Translations under genes and position numbers: made by a program | NCBI RefSeq assembly: GCF_020991085.1 | Contig: NZ_CP087719.1 | Location: 2,004,001-2,068,000 of the forward strand | Length of the DNA stretch: 64,000 nucleotides | Origin: Roseomonas sp. OT10 | GTDB taxonomy: Bacteria; Pseudomonadota; Alphaproteobacteria; Acetobacterales; Acetobacteraceae | Direction: 5' to 3' | The notes under the pieces: model-generated | Seen by the model: only the letters and a program-made list of their open reading frames with translations | What the model was told of the DNA's origin: nothing | Databases searched by the model: none | Shown: piece by piece, positions 1-7,776 of the stretch | Numbering within the stretch: the first letter of the stretch is position 1 | How the letters are laid out: every line of letters starts with the position of its first letter

Positions 1-2026
1 TTTCCCAGTCCACGTCGATCAGCCGCTCCGGCGTGGCGTTGAAGGCCGCCAGCGTGCCGCACTGGCTGTTGTGGATCGTCACGCCCTTGCCCGTCGTCAC
101 CACGCCGACGATGCGGTCGCCCGGGACGGGGTGGCAGCAGCCGGCGAAGCTGACCGCCATGCCCGCCACGAGGCCGGAGATGCCATAGGCCGCCTCGGGC
201 CGGCGCACCTGCCGCGTCGGCAGCACCGTGGCGCCCGGCTTGCCGTGCGCCCGGGCATAGGGGAGCATCTCGTGCGCCGCCCGGGACGGGCCGCGCAGCT
301 CCGGCACGGCGGCGAAGACCACGTCGCGCGCGGCGATGTGGCCGTTGCCGACGGCGATGCACAGCTCCTCGAAGCCCGGCTGCTTGAGCGCCTTGACCGC
401 GGGCTCGGCGATCTTCTCGGAGAAGTCGAGCCCTTCCTGGCGGAAGGCGCGGGCGATGGCGCCCCGGCCCTGCTCCTTCGCCTCCTCCCGCTGCTTCGCC
501 AGGACGAAGCGGCGGATGCGGGCGCGCGCCTTGCCGGTGACGACGAAGCGTTCCCAGGCGGGGTTGGGCGTGTTGCCGCGGGCGGTGATGATCTCGACCT
601 GGTCGCCATTCTCCAGCCGGTGGCGGAGCGGCTTGATCTGGCCGTTGACCTTGGCGCCGACGCAGGCATCGCCGACCTGGGAGTGGACCTGATAGGCGAA
701 GTCCACCGGGGTCGCGCCCTTGGGCAGGGCGATCAGGTCGCCCTTGGGCGTGAAGCAGAAGACCTGGTCCTGGTGGAGCGCGAGCTTGGTGTGCTCCAGG
801 AAGTCCTGCGTCTCGCTCCCGGCATTCTCCAGGATGTCGAGCAGGTCCTTGACCCAGGGGTAGCGGCGGCGCGGCTGGGCCGCCCCCGTCCCCTGCTTGT
901 AGATCCAGTGCGCGGCGACGCCGAACTCCGCGACCTCGTGCATCTCCGGCGTGCGGATCTGCACCTCGATCTTGGCGTTGTGCCGCTCCGGCACCGTCAC
1001 GCCCGTGTGCAGCGACTGGTAGCCGTTGGGCTTGGGGGTGGAGATGTAGTCCTTGAAGCGCCCCGGCACGACGCGATAGGCGGAATGCACCGCCCCCAGC
1101 GCCGCGTAGCACTGGCCCTTGTCCGGCACGACGACGCGGAAGGCCATGATGTCCGAGAGCTGCTCGAACTCGACCTTCTTTTCGTGCATCTTCAGCCAGA
1201 TGGAATAGGCCGACTTCTCCCGCCCGGTCACGTCGATGACCTGCACCCCCGCCTCGCCCAGCTTGCGGCGCAGGTCGGCGGCGATCTCGTCGATCAGGTC
1301 GGCGCCCTGGCCGCGCAGGAAGGCGAGGCGGGCGTTGATGGTCTGGGACGCGTCCGGCTGCAGCTCGCGGAAGCAGATCGCCTGCAGCTCGGTGCGCAGC
1401 GCGTCCATGCCGATGCGCTCGGCCAGCGGCGCGTAGATCTCCATCGTCTCGCGCGCGACGCGGACCCGCTTCTCCGGCCGGGTGAAGTGCAGGGTGCGGA
1501 TGTTGTGCAGCCGGTCGGCGAGCTTCACCAGCAGGACGCGGATGTCCTCGCTCATGGCGAGGACCAGCTTGCGGAAGTTCTCCGCCTGCTTGGTCCGCTC
1601 CGATTGCAGCTCCAGCCGGGTCAGCTTGGTGACGCCGTCCACCAGCCGCGCCACCTCGCCGCCGAAGCGCTTCTCCAGCTCGGCGAGGGTCAGGCCGGTA
1701 TCCTCCACCGTGTCGTGGAGGAGGGCGGTCACGATGGTGGCGGTATCCAGCCGGTAGCCGGCCAGGATGCGGGCGACGGCCACCGGGTGGCCGATATAGG
1801 GGTCGCCGTTCTCGCGCTTCTGCGGGGCATGCTGCGCGCGGGCCAATTCATAGGCCCGCTCGATCGCGCCGCGATCGACCCGGGGGTCGTAGGACGCGAC
1901 CAGATCGGCCAGCTCGATCCCCGTCCGGTCGTCCGCCGCTTCGGCCTGGGCCAGGCTCGGGGCGGCCAGCCCGTCGGGCGCGTGCGGTGCCCAGAGCCCG
2001 AAGCCTCCGGGATCGCTCGCGCCCAT
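1..2026 (-). CDS. spoT: Bifunctional (p)ppGpp synthetase/hydrolase, RelA/SpoT family (3' end cut by window)
   Basis: Makes and degrades the stringent-response alarmone (p)ppGpp in the cytoplasm. The reading frame runs from an ATG at 2026 to the window edge, so about 675 residues are present. Domains in order: HD hydrolase with HDTVEDT near residue 95; synthetase with PKPNGYQSLHTGV; TGS domain starting DQVFCFTPKGD; and a Cys/His segment (CCHPVPGDRIVG). The C-terminal ACT domain lies outside the window. Start chosen because it is 5 nt after the rpoZ stop, giving the rpoZ-spoT pair also known from E. coli. An intact HD motif supports hydrolase as well as synthetase activity. Family assignment is secure; activity is inferred. 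Confidence 0.96.
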   Translation of the reverse strand, partial: MGASDPGGFGLWAPHAPDGLAAPSLAQAEAADDRTGIELADLVASYDPRVDRGAIERAYELARAQHAPQKRENGDPYIGHPVAVARILAGYRLDTATIVTALLHDTVEDTGLTLAELEKRFGGEVARLVDGVTKLTRLELQSERTKQAENFRKLVLAMSEDIRVLLVKLADRLHNIRTLHFTRPEKRVRVARETMEIYAPLAERIGMDALRTELQAICFRELQPDASQTINARLAFLRGQGADLIDEIAADLRRKLGEAGVQVIDVTGREKSAYSIWLKMHEKKVEFEQLSDIMAFRVVVPDKGQCYAALGAVHSAYRVVPGRFKDYISTPKPNGYQSLHTGVTVPERHNAKIEVQIRTPEMHEVAEFGVAAHWIYKQGTGAAQPRRRYPWVKDLLDILENAGSETQDFLEHTKLALHQDQVFCFTPKGDLIALPKGATPVDFAYQVHSQVGDACVGAKVNGQIKPLRHRLENGDQVEIITARGNTPNPAWERFVVTGKARARIRRFVLAKQREEAKEQGRGAIARAFRQEGLDFSEKIAEPAVKALKQPGFEELCIAVGNGHIAARDVVFAAVPELRGPSRAAHEMLPYARAHGKPGATVLPTRQVRRPEAAYGISGLVAGMAVSFAGCCHPVPGDRIVGVVTTGKGVTIHNSQCGTLAAFNATPERLIDVDWE

Positions 2027-2031
2027 CGGGT

Positions 2032-2433
2032 TCAGCGTCGGCCGCCGCCCAGCTCGGCGGCGATGGCCGCCTCGATGTCGTCGGCGGGCATGTCCTCGAC
2101 GCCCATGCCGGCCTCGTTCGCCTCGCCCTCGTTGACGTCCACCACGCCGAAGATGTTCTCGTCCGTGGCGATGAGGTCGATGACCTCCTCCTCCACCGGC
2201 TCCGGCTCCGGAGCGCGGAGGAGGGACTTCACGATGTCCTGCTCCAGCGCCTCGAGGTCCAGGGTCTCGTCGGCGATCTCGCGCAGGGCGACGACCGGGT
2301 TCTTGTCGTTGTCACGGTCGAGGGTCAGCTCCTCGCCGCGGCTGATGTTGCGGGCACGCTGGGCCGCCTTGAGCACGAGCTCGAAGCGGTTCGGGATCTT
2401 GTCGATGCAGTCTTCGACCGTGACGCGGGCCAT
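2032..2433 (-). CDS. rpoZ: DNA-directed RNA polymerase omega subunit
   Basis: Small subunit that helps fold and assemble the beta' subunit of RNA polymerase. The 133-residue product starts [19 protein letters not shown], the classic omega N-terminus, and contains the conserved helix [11 protein letters not shown] followed by the [12 protein letters not shown] segment. The C-terminal half is acidic and low in complexity, longer than the E. coli protein (91 aa), which is common in alphaproteobacteria. It lies between folK and spoT on the same strand. A promoter-like pair sits 33 nt upstream of the ATG, so rpoZ-spoT probably has its own start site. Confidence 0.97.
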   Translation of the reverse strand: MARVTVEDCIDKIPNRFELVLKAAQRARNISRGEELTLDRDNDKNPVVALREIADETLDLEALEQDIVKSLLRAPEPEPVEEEVIDLIATDENIFGVVDVNEGEANEAGMGVEDMPADDIEAAIAAELGGGRR

Positions 2434-2465
2434 GACCTACCAGTCGCTGATTCGGAGAATGACGG

Positions 2466-2494
2466 GAGATAGACGCCCGCCCGGCCCGCTGCAA
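2466..2494 (-). promoter_or_regulatory. Candidate sigma70-type promoter for rpoZ-spoT
   Basis: Read on the minus strand, TTGCAG (2494-2489) is followed by exactly 17 nt and TATCTC (2471-2466), in the 77-nt gap between the folK stop and the rpoZ start. The spacing is ideal and both boxes are good for so GC-rich a genome. The transcription start would fall near 2459. Inferred from sequence only. Confidence 0.55.
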
Positions 2495-2510
2495 GGTTTT
2501 TGGGCAAAGG

Positions 2511-3011
2511 TCAGAGGCGCCGCATGGGCATGGCGGGAATGGCGGCAAGCAGGTCGGCCACGCCCCGCCCGAGCCCCGGATGCACCCAGAGCGGGGCCAC
2601 CTCGGCCAGCGGCACCAGCACGAAGGGGCGCAGGTGCGCCCGCGGATGCGGCAGGACGGGGTCCGGTGCGTCCCGCACCACCCCGCCCACGGCGATCAGG
2701 TCCAGGTCCAGGCTGCGCGGCGCGTTGCGATAGGGGCGCAGCCGCCCCGCCCCCTGCTCCAGGGCCTGGAGGCCGGCCAGCAGCGCCGCCGGGTCGGCCA
2801 GGCCGGCCAGCCGTGCCACCCCGTTCACATAGGGCGGCGAACGCGGGTCCGGGGGGTCCGCCGGCGTCTCCCACCAGCCGGACAGGGCCCGCAGCGGCAG
2901 GCCGCAGAGCCCGTCCAGCGCGGCCGCCGCGCGGCGGCAGGTCTCGATCGGCGGCGCGCCGTCGGGGGCGGGGAGGTTGGCCCCCAGGGCGATCAGCGTG
3001 TCGGTCAGCAG
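2511..3011 (-). CDS. folK: 2-amino-4-hydroxy-6-hydroxymethyldihydropteridine diphosphokinase, probable CTG start
   Basis: Transfers pyrophosphate from ATP to hydroxymethyldihydropterin in folate synthesis. Visible family features: the N-terminal strand TLIALGANLP, the catalytic block RSLDLDLIAVGG and PHPRAHLRPFVLVPL. The frame opens after a TGA inside the preceding gene and contains no ATG, GTG or TTG before the GTG at 2828, which would delete the substrate-binding N-terminus. A CTG at 3011 follows GGAGGG (3026-3021) with 9 nt spacing and yields 166 residues, the usual family length, so CTG is my chosen start (an inference). Alternatives are a second CTG at 3008 or an upstream frameshift. Precedes rpoZ. 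Confidence 0.85.
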   Translation of the reverse strand: MLTDTLIALGANLPAPDGAPPIETCRRAAAALDGLCGLPLRALSGWWETPADPPDPRSPPYVNGVARLAGLADPAALLAGLQALEQGAGRLRPYRNAPRSLDLDLIAVGGVVRDAPDPVLPHPRAHLRPFVLVPLAEVAPLWVHPGLGRGVADLLAAIPAMPMRRL

Positions 3012-3081
3012 GACGGAATCCCCTCCGCGAGGCGCCGCCGGAGCCTCCCCGCCCTGCCCCGCCCCGGCAAGCGGCGGTGGC

Positions 3082-3621
3082 TCAGCCCAGGGCCGCCTCG
3101 ATCGCGCGGGTCAGCTCCGGCGCATCCGGTTCCACCGCGCTGGGGAAGCCGCGGACCCGCTGCCCGTCCCGGGAGACCAGGTACTTGTGGAAGTTCCAGC
3201 GCGGCGGGCCGCCCCCCTGCCGCGCCGCCCAGGCGAAGAAGGGATGCGCCCGCGCCCCGGTGACGTGCTCCGGCGCCGCCATCGGGAAGGCGACTCCGAA
3301 GGTCGCCTCGCAGAAATCCTTGATCGTCGCGGCCCGCTCGCTCTCCTGCCCGAAGTCGTTGGAGGGCACGCCCAACACGACGAGGCCGCGCGGGGACAGG
3401 CGCTCGTGCAACGCCTGCAGCCCCTCGTACTGGCGGGTGAAGCCGCAGAAGGAGGCGGTGTTCACCACCAGCAGCGGCCGTCCGGCGAAACGGGACAGCG
3501 GCAGTGGCCCACCGGCGATGTCCTCGAAGCGGAAATCGGCCGCGGACTGCGCCCGCGCCGCAAACGGCGCCAGCGCCGCCCCGGAGGCGGCCAGGACGGC
3601 CCGGCGACCGATCTCAGCCAT
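3082..3621 (-). CDS. Glutathione peroxidase family protein with Tat-like signal
   Basis: Cysteine-type thiol peroxidase likely to reduce hydroperoxides in the periplasm. The 179-residue product begins with a twin-arginine-like leader (GRRAVLAASGAALA, then an AARAQ cleavage region). The peroxidase fold follows, with catalytic NTASFCGFT (Cys in place of selenocysteine), PSNDFGQE (Gln) and WNFHKYLV (Trp). The ATG overlaps the end of the molybdopterin oxidoreductase by 8 nt, so the two are probably co-translated. Thioredoxin rather than glutathione may be the true reductant, as for many bacterial members. Export is inferred from the leader only. Confidence 0.88.
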   Translation of the reverse strand: MAEIGRRAVLAASGAALAPFAARAQSAADFRFEDIAGGPLPLSRFAGRPLLVVNTASFCGFTRQYEGLQALHERLSPRGLVVLGVPSNDFGQESERAATIKDFCEATFGVAFPMAAPEHVTGARAHPFFAWAARQGGGPPRWNFHKYLVSRDGQRVRGFPSAVEPDAPELTRAIEAALG

Positions 3622-4288
3622 AGCGCTGCTCCTGCCAGGGATCGCCCCGGTTGTGATAGCCACGGACCTCCCAGAAGCCCGGCCGGTCGGCGGCCAGGAA
3701 CTCGATCCGCCGCAGCCATTTCGGGCTCTTCCAGAAGTACAGGTGCGGGACCACCAGCCGCATCGGCCCGCCGTGCTGGCGTTCCAGGGGCGCGCCGTTC
3801 CAGGCGAAGGCCAGGAAGTTCTCCTCCCGGTCGAAATCCTCCATCGCCAGGTTGGTGGTGTAGCCGTCATGGGATTCCAAGGAGACGAAGCGCGCCTCCT
3901 CCTTCGGCCGCACGCGCTCGATCAGCGTCCGGACCGGCACGCCGTCCCAGTCGTTGTCATAGCGGGACCACTGGGTGACGCAGTGGATGTCGTTGCGGAA
4001 GGGCTGGCGCGGCAGGGCCATGAGCTCCGTCCAGTCCAGCACCGCCGGGGCGGCGACCAGCCCGTCCAGCCGCAGCCGGGCCGCGGACTCCGGGACCTCC
4101 GGCTGAATGCCCAGGTCCAGCACCGGAAAGTCCGTCACCAGCCGCTGGCCCGGCGGCAGCCGCGCCAGGGCGGGGTCGGCGGCCTCGCCGGTCAGCAGCC
4201 GCCCGGCCCGCGCCCAGGCCTGCTTGGTCTGGACCAGCTTCTCCCGGACCTGCCCGGTCAGGCGGACGCCGTCATCCTCCTCGGCCAT
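3614..4288 (-). CDS. Sulfite-oxidase-type molybdopterin-dependent oxidoreductase
   Basis: Molybdopterin-binding oxidoreductase of the sulfite oxidase/YedY superfamily, 224 residues. The molybdenum-ligand cysteine lies in FRNDIHCVTQWSRYDNDWDG. Further cofactor-contact segments are SLESHDGYTTNLAMEDF, HGGPMRLVVPHLYFWKSPKW and the C-terminal FWEVRGYHNRGDPWQEQRYG. No signal peptide is seen at this start, so it may be cytoplasmic, unlike MsrP/YedY itself. I chose ATG 4288 because it shares one base with the smpB stop; a longer upstream frame is antisense-like and unrelated. The peroxidase downstream overlaps by 8 nt, suggesting a shared redox-repair theme. Substrate unknown. Confidence 0.87.
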   Translation of the reverse strand: MAEEDDGVRLTGQVREKLVQTKQAWARAGRLLTGEAADPALARLPPGQRLVTDFPVLDLGIQPEVPESAARLRLDGLVAAPAVLDWTELMALPRQPFRNDIHCVTQWSRYDNDWDGVPVRTLIERVRPKEEARFVSLESHDGYTTNLAMEDFDREENFLAFAWNGAPLERQHGGPMRLVVPHLYFWKSPKWLRRIEFLAADRPGFWEVRGYHNRGDPWQEQRYG

Positions 4289-4776
4289 CAGCCCTTCTCC
4301 CCCCGCATCAGCCGGGCCTTGTCGCGCTGCCAGTCGCGGGCGGCGATGGCGTGGCGCTTGTCCGCCTTGGTCTTGCCCTCGGCCAGGCCGAGCACGACCT
4401 TGGCGACGCCCCGCGTGTTGAACAGGATCTCCAGCGGCACCAGCGTCGCGCCCTCGCGCGAGACGGCACCGGCCAGCGTCTCCACCTGCTTGCGGTGGAC
4501 CAGCAGCTTGCGCGGCCGGCGCGGCTCGAACTTCGCCATGAAGGAGCCGGCCTGCCATTCGGGGATGTAGCAGTTGAACAGCCACATCTCGCCGTCGCGC
4601 TCGCCGGCCCAGGCCTCGGTCAGCGTCGCGCGGCCGGCGCGGAGGCTCTTCACCTCCGGCCCGACGAGGACGATGCCCGCCTCCAGCGTGTCGTTGATCT
4701 TGTAGTCGAAGCGGGCCTTGCGGTTGGTCGCCGCGGTGCCGTGGCTGATCAGGCCCTTCTTGCGGGGTTCGGCCAT
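4288..4776 (-). CDS. smpB: SsrA-binding protein SmpB
   Basis: Binds tmRNA and delivers it to stalled ribosomes during trans-translation. The 162-residue protein shows the family signature NRKARFDYKINDTLEAGIVL, GPEVKSLRAG, the NCYIPEW segment and the basic C-terminal tail KTKADKRHAIAARDWQRDKA that enters the decoding centre. It sits 7 nt downstream of dapA, an order common in alphaproteobacteria. The tmRNA gene itself is not in this window. The stop overlaps the next ATG by one base. Confidence 0.98.
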   Translation of the reverse strand: MAEPRKKGLISHGTAATNRKARFDYKINDTLEAGIVLVGPEVKSLRAGRATLTEAWAGERDGEMWLFNCYIPEWQAGSFMAKFEPRRPRKLLVHRKQVETLAGAVSREGATLVPLEILFNTRGVAKVVLGLAEGKTKADKRHAIAARDWQRDKARLMRGEKG

Positions 4777-4783
4777 GCGGTCC

Positions 4784-5662
4784 TCAGTTCAGCAGCCCCG
4801 CCCCGACCATGGCCGCGCGCACCCGCGCCTGGTTCGCCTCGCCCACCGGGGCGAGGGGCAGGCGGCAATGGTCGCTGCCGTGGCCGAGCAGGCTGGCGGC
4901 GTACTTCACGGGGCCGGGCGAGGTCTCGCAGAACATCGCGTCGTGCACGGGAACCAGCCGGTCCTGGATCCCGATCGCGTCCTGGATGCGGCCCTCGGCC
5001 CAGGCGTCGTGCATCTCGCGGCACAGGCGGGGGGCGACGTTGGCCGTGACGCTGATGCAGCCATGCCCGCCGGCCGCCAGGAAGGACAGCGCGGTGTGGT
5101 CCTCGCCCGAGAGCTGGCAGAATTCCGGGCCGCAGGCGGCGCGGGTGTGCAGCGGCCGGGTCAGGTTCGCGGTCGCGTCCTTCACGCCCACGATGTTGGG
5201 GTGCCTCGCCAGCCGCGCCATGGTCTCGACGGACATGTCCACCACGCTGCGGGGGGGGATGTTGTAGATGATGACCGGCAACTCCACCGCATCGGCGATG
5301 GCCATGAAGTGGCGGTACAGCCCCTCCTGGGTCGGCTTGTTGTAATAGGGCGTCACCACCAGCGCGGCGTCCGCCCCCGCCTCCTTGGCGTGGCGGGTCA
5401 GGCGGATCGCCTCGGCGGTGGAGTTGGAGCCGGCGCCCGCCACCACCGGCACGCGCCCGTCAGCCACCTCGACGCAGAGCTCCACGACACGGTCGTGCTC
5501 CTCGTGGCTCAGCGTCGGGCTCTCGCCGGTGGTGCCGACGGGGATGAGGCCCTGGGTCCCTTCGCGCACCTGCCAGTCCACGAAGGCCTTGAACGCCTTC
5601 TCGTCCAGGGCTCCGTCGCGCGTCATGGGGGAGATGAGGGCGACGAGGGAGCCCTTGAACAT
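4784..5662 (-). CDS. dapA: 4-hydroxy-tetrahydrodipicolinate synthase
   Basis: Condenses pyruvate with aspartate semialdehyde, the first committed step to lysine and meso-diaminopimelate. It has 292 residues, the family length. The TIM-barrel markers are VGTTGESPTLSHEEH, VVTPYYNKPTQEGLYRHF, the tyrosine in IIYNIPPRS and the Schiff-base lysine in VGVKDATANL. An AAGGA-type ribosome site lies upstream of ATG 5662. It is followed by smpB. A 221-nt divergent region separates it from the GT4 gene; that gap holds tandem GGCGCCC units (5781-5801) but no clear promoter. Confidence 0.98.
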   Translation of the reverse strand: MFKGSLVALISPMTRDGALDEKAFKAFVDWQVREGTQGLIPVGTTGESPTLSHEEHDRVVELCVEVADGRVPVVAGAGSNSTAEAIRLTRHAKEAGADAALVVTPYYNKPTQEGLYRHFMAIADAVELPVIIYNIPPRSVVDMSVETMARLARHPNIVGVKDATANLTRPLHTRAACGPEFCQLSGEDHTALSFLAAGGHGCISVTANVAPRLCREMHDAWAEGRIQDAIGIQDRLVPVHDAMFCETSPGPVKYAASLLGHGSDHCRLPLAPVGEANQARVRAAMVGAGLLN

Positions 5663-5883
5663 GGGGGATGGTCCTTGAACCGGGAAAGGGCCGGAACCTA
5701 GGCGCCCGAGGGTCCCGGAACAAGCGTCCCGGCCCGGCCGCGCGGCCCGGGCGACGAGTTCCGGCGCGGGCGCAAGTCCCGGCGCCCGGCGCCCGGCGCG
5801 GAGCAGGGCGGCCCCGCCGGCCCCTGGTCCGGCGCCCTGGCCTGCGCTCCCCTGCCCCGGTTCGTCCCGGGGGGAGTCCCTGC

Positions 5884-6915
5884 TTGCGCATCGCCCAGGT
5901 CGCGCCGCTCTTCGAATCCGTCCCGCCCCGCCGCTACGGCGGCACGGAGCGCGTGGTCCACTGGCTCACCGAGGAGCTGGCGGCCATGGGGCACGAGGTG
6001 ACGCTCTTCGCCAGCGGCGATTCCCGCACCAGCGCCCGGCTGATCCCGGCCCGGGCGCGGGCGGAGCGCTTCATGCCGAACTTCGAGCGCAACGCCGCCC
6101 CCTATGCCCGCATGATCGAACTGGTCCGGCGCCATGCCGACGAGTTCGACGTCCTGCACTTCCACATCGACTTCCACCCCTTCTCCGTCTTCTCGCGCCA
6201 GGACACCCCCTTCCTGACCACCCTGCACGGGCGGCTGGACCAGCCCTGGGTGCCGGAGGTCTACGACCTCTTCCCGCGGGTGCCGCTGGTCTCGATCTCC
6301 GACGCGCAGCGCGCGCCGCTGCCGCATGCCCGCTGGGCGGGAACGGTGCTGCACGGCATGCCCACGGGGCTGCTGACGCCCCAGCCGGTGGAGCGGCACG
6401 ACCACCTGGCCTTCCTCGGCCGCATCTCGCCGGAGAAGGGCATCGTGGACGCCATCGAGATCGCGCGGCAGGTCGGCTGCCCGCTGCAGGTGGCGGCCAA
6501 GATCGGCGAGGAGGACAAGACCTACTACCGCACCACCGTCGCCCCGCTGCTGCACGGCACGGCGCAGTACCTGGGCGAGATCGACGACGCGGAGAAGCCC
6601 GCCTTCCTCTCCGGCGCCCGCGCCCTGCTGTTCCCGATCGACTGGCCCGAGCCCTTCGGCCTGGTGATGATCGAGGCCATGGCCTGCGGCTGTCCCGTCA
6701 TCGCCTATGACCGCGGCAGCGTGCGCGAGGTGGTGGAGGAGGGCGTGACCGGCTTCGTGGTGCGCAACGTGGCCGAGGCCGTCGCCGCCTGCGCCCAGGC
6801 CGAGCGGCTGGACCGCGCGCGGGTGCGGCGCCGCTTCGAGGAGCGCTGGTCCGCCCGCCGCATGGCGCAGGGCTACCTGGACCTCTACGAGCGGCTGGTG
6901 GCCGGGGCGGGCTGA
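5884..6915 (+). CDS. Glycosyltransferase family 4 protein
   Basis: Retaining GT-B glycosyltransferase that moves a sugar from a nucleotide donor to an unknown acceptor, likely for a cell-surface glycan. N-terminal part: RIAQVAPLFESVPPRRYGG and TERVVHWLTEELAAMGHEV. Donor-site part: LGRISPEKGI and the EX7E motif within PEPFGLVMIEAMACGCPVIA. I chose TTG 5884, preceded by GGGGGAG, giving 343 residues. The frame extends further upstream as Arg/Pro-rich sequence typical of non-coding GC-rich DNA. A single gene between dapA and a metallophosphoesterase, so context says little about its product. Confidence 0.87.
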   Translation: MRIAQVAPLFESVPPRRYGGTERVVHWLTEELAAMGHEVTLFASGDSRTSARLIPARARAERFMPNFERNAAPYARMIELVRRHADEFDVLHFHIDFHPFSVFSRQDTPFLTTLHGRLDQPWVPEVYDLFPRVPLVSISDAQRAPLPHARWAGTVLHGMPTGLLTPQPVERHDHLAFLGRISPEKGIVDAIEIARQVGCPLQVAAKIGEEDKTYYRTTVAPLLHGTAQYLGEIDDAEKPAFLSGARALLFPIDWPEPFGLVMIEAMACGCPVIAYDRGSVREVVEEGVTGFVVRNVAEAVAACAQAERLDRARVRRRFEERWSARRMAQGYLDLYERLVAGAG

Positions 6916-6930
6916 GCCCGGCCGGAGGGT

Positions 6931-7680
6931 TCAGGCCGGGGCCATGAAGCCGGTGCGCAGCGCCCGCGCCCAGGCGGGGCGGCCAAGCCGCTCCGCCTGC
7001 CGCGCCGCCTCCTCGTGGTCATAGGGAACCGCCAGCAGCGCCGCCGCCCCGTCCGGCTCGACCAGCGCATAGCGGGCCAGCGGCGAGCCGGCTTCGGAGA
7101 CATGGGCCGGCGGGTCTGGGTCGTCATAGGCGGGGCAGCCGACGCTGCCGGGATTCAGGATCAGCGGCCCCGTCGGCAGCCGCAGCAGCCGCGCCCGGTG
7201 GCTGTGCGCGCACAGCACCAGGCGCACCGCTGGGTCCAGCGGCCCGAGCCGAAGGCGGATCGCCTCCGGCGCGGCGCGGACCAGCCGGCCCTCGCGCACC
7301 TCCTCCAGCAGGTAGGCGTTGTCGTCCTCCGGCGAGGCATGGAAGGCCAGCACGCCGGGCGCCGCCAGGTGGCGCAGCGGCAGCGCGCCCAGGGCGGCCC
7401 GCTGCGCGGGCAGGAGGGCGTCGTGCGCGATGCGGTCGGACGGGCCCATCGCCTCCGGCGCCTGCGTCGCCACCCAGCGGTCGTGGTTGCCACGCAGCGT
7501 CACGGCGCCGAGCCCCTCCAGGCGCTCCAGCGTCTCGCGCGGCCAGAGCGGGCCGGAGACGATGTCTCCCAGATTCACCAGCCGGTCGGCGCCGCCGCGC
7601 CGCTCCAGGTCACGCAGCACCGCCTCGAGCGCGAGGAGGTTGCCGTGGATATCCGCGATGACCGCGATTCGCCCGTCCAT
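6931..7680 (-). CDS. Metallophosphoesterase, YfcE/MJ0936-like calcineurin fold
   Basis: Binuclear-metal phosphoesterase of 249 residues; the substrate cannot be read from sequence. All metal-binding blocks are present in order: IADIHGNLLALEAVL, NLGDIVSGP, LRGNHDRWV, FHASPEDDN, CAHSHRARLL and NPGSVGCPAYDD. No signal or membrane segment, so probably cytoplasmic. It runs convergent to the GT4 gene (15 nt apart) and divergent from slt (96-nt gap). Confidence 0.9.
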   Translation of the reverse strand: MDGRIAVIADIHGNLLALEAVLRDLERRGGADRLVNLGDIVSGPLWPRETLERLEGLGAVTLRGNHDRWVATQAPEAMGPSDRIAHDALLPAQRAALGALPLRHLAAPGVLAFHASPEDDNAYLLEEVREGRLVRAAPEAIRLRLGPLDPAVRLVLCAHSHRARLLRLPTGPLILNPGSVGCPAYDDPDPPAHVSEAGSPLARYALVEPDGAAALLAVPYDHEEAARQAERLGRPAWARALRTGFMAPA

Positions 7681-7776
7681 CGCGCCATGCTACCCGCGCG
7701 GCCACAGCGCTCCCAGCCCGGATGGAGACAGTGCGTTGCAGGACAAGCCGCGCCGCCTCGGGTAAAGGAGCGGACC

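Noticed and set aside
71-4570. A 1499-codon open frame on the plus strand
   Set aside because: It lies antisense to spoT, rpoZ, folK, the peroxidase, the oxidoreductase and smpB, all with clear family motifs. Its translation is Arg/Ala/Pro/Gly-rich with no domain; long antisense frames are expected in GC-rich DNA.
5781-5801. Tandem GGCGCCC units as a CRISPR or functional repeat
   Set aside because: Units are too short and uninterrupted by spacers; simple GC repetition in an intergenic region.
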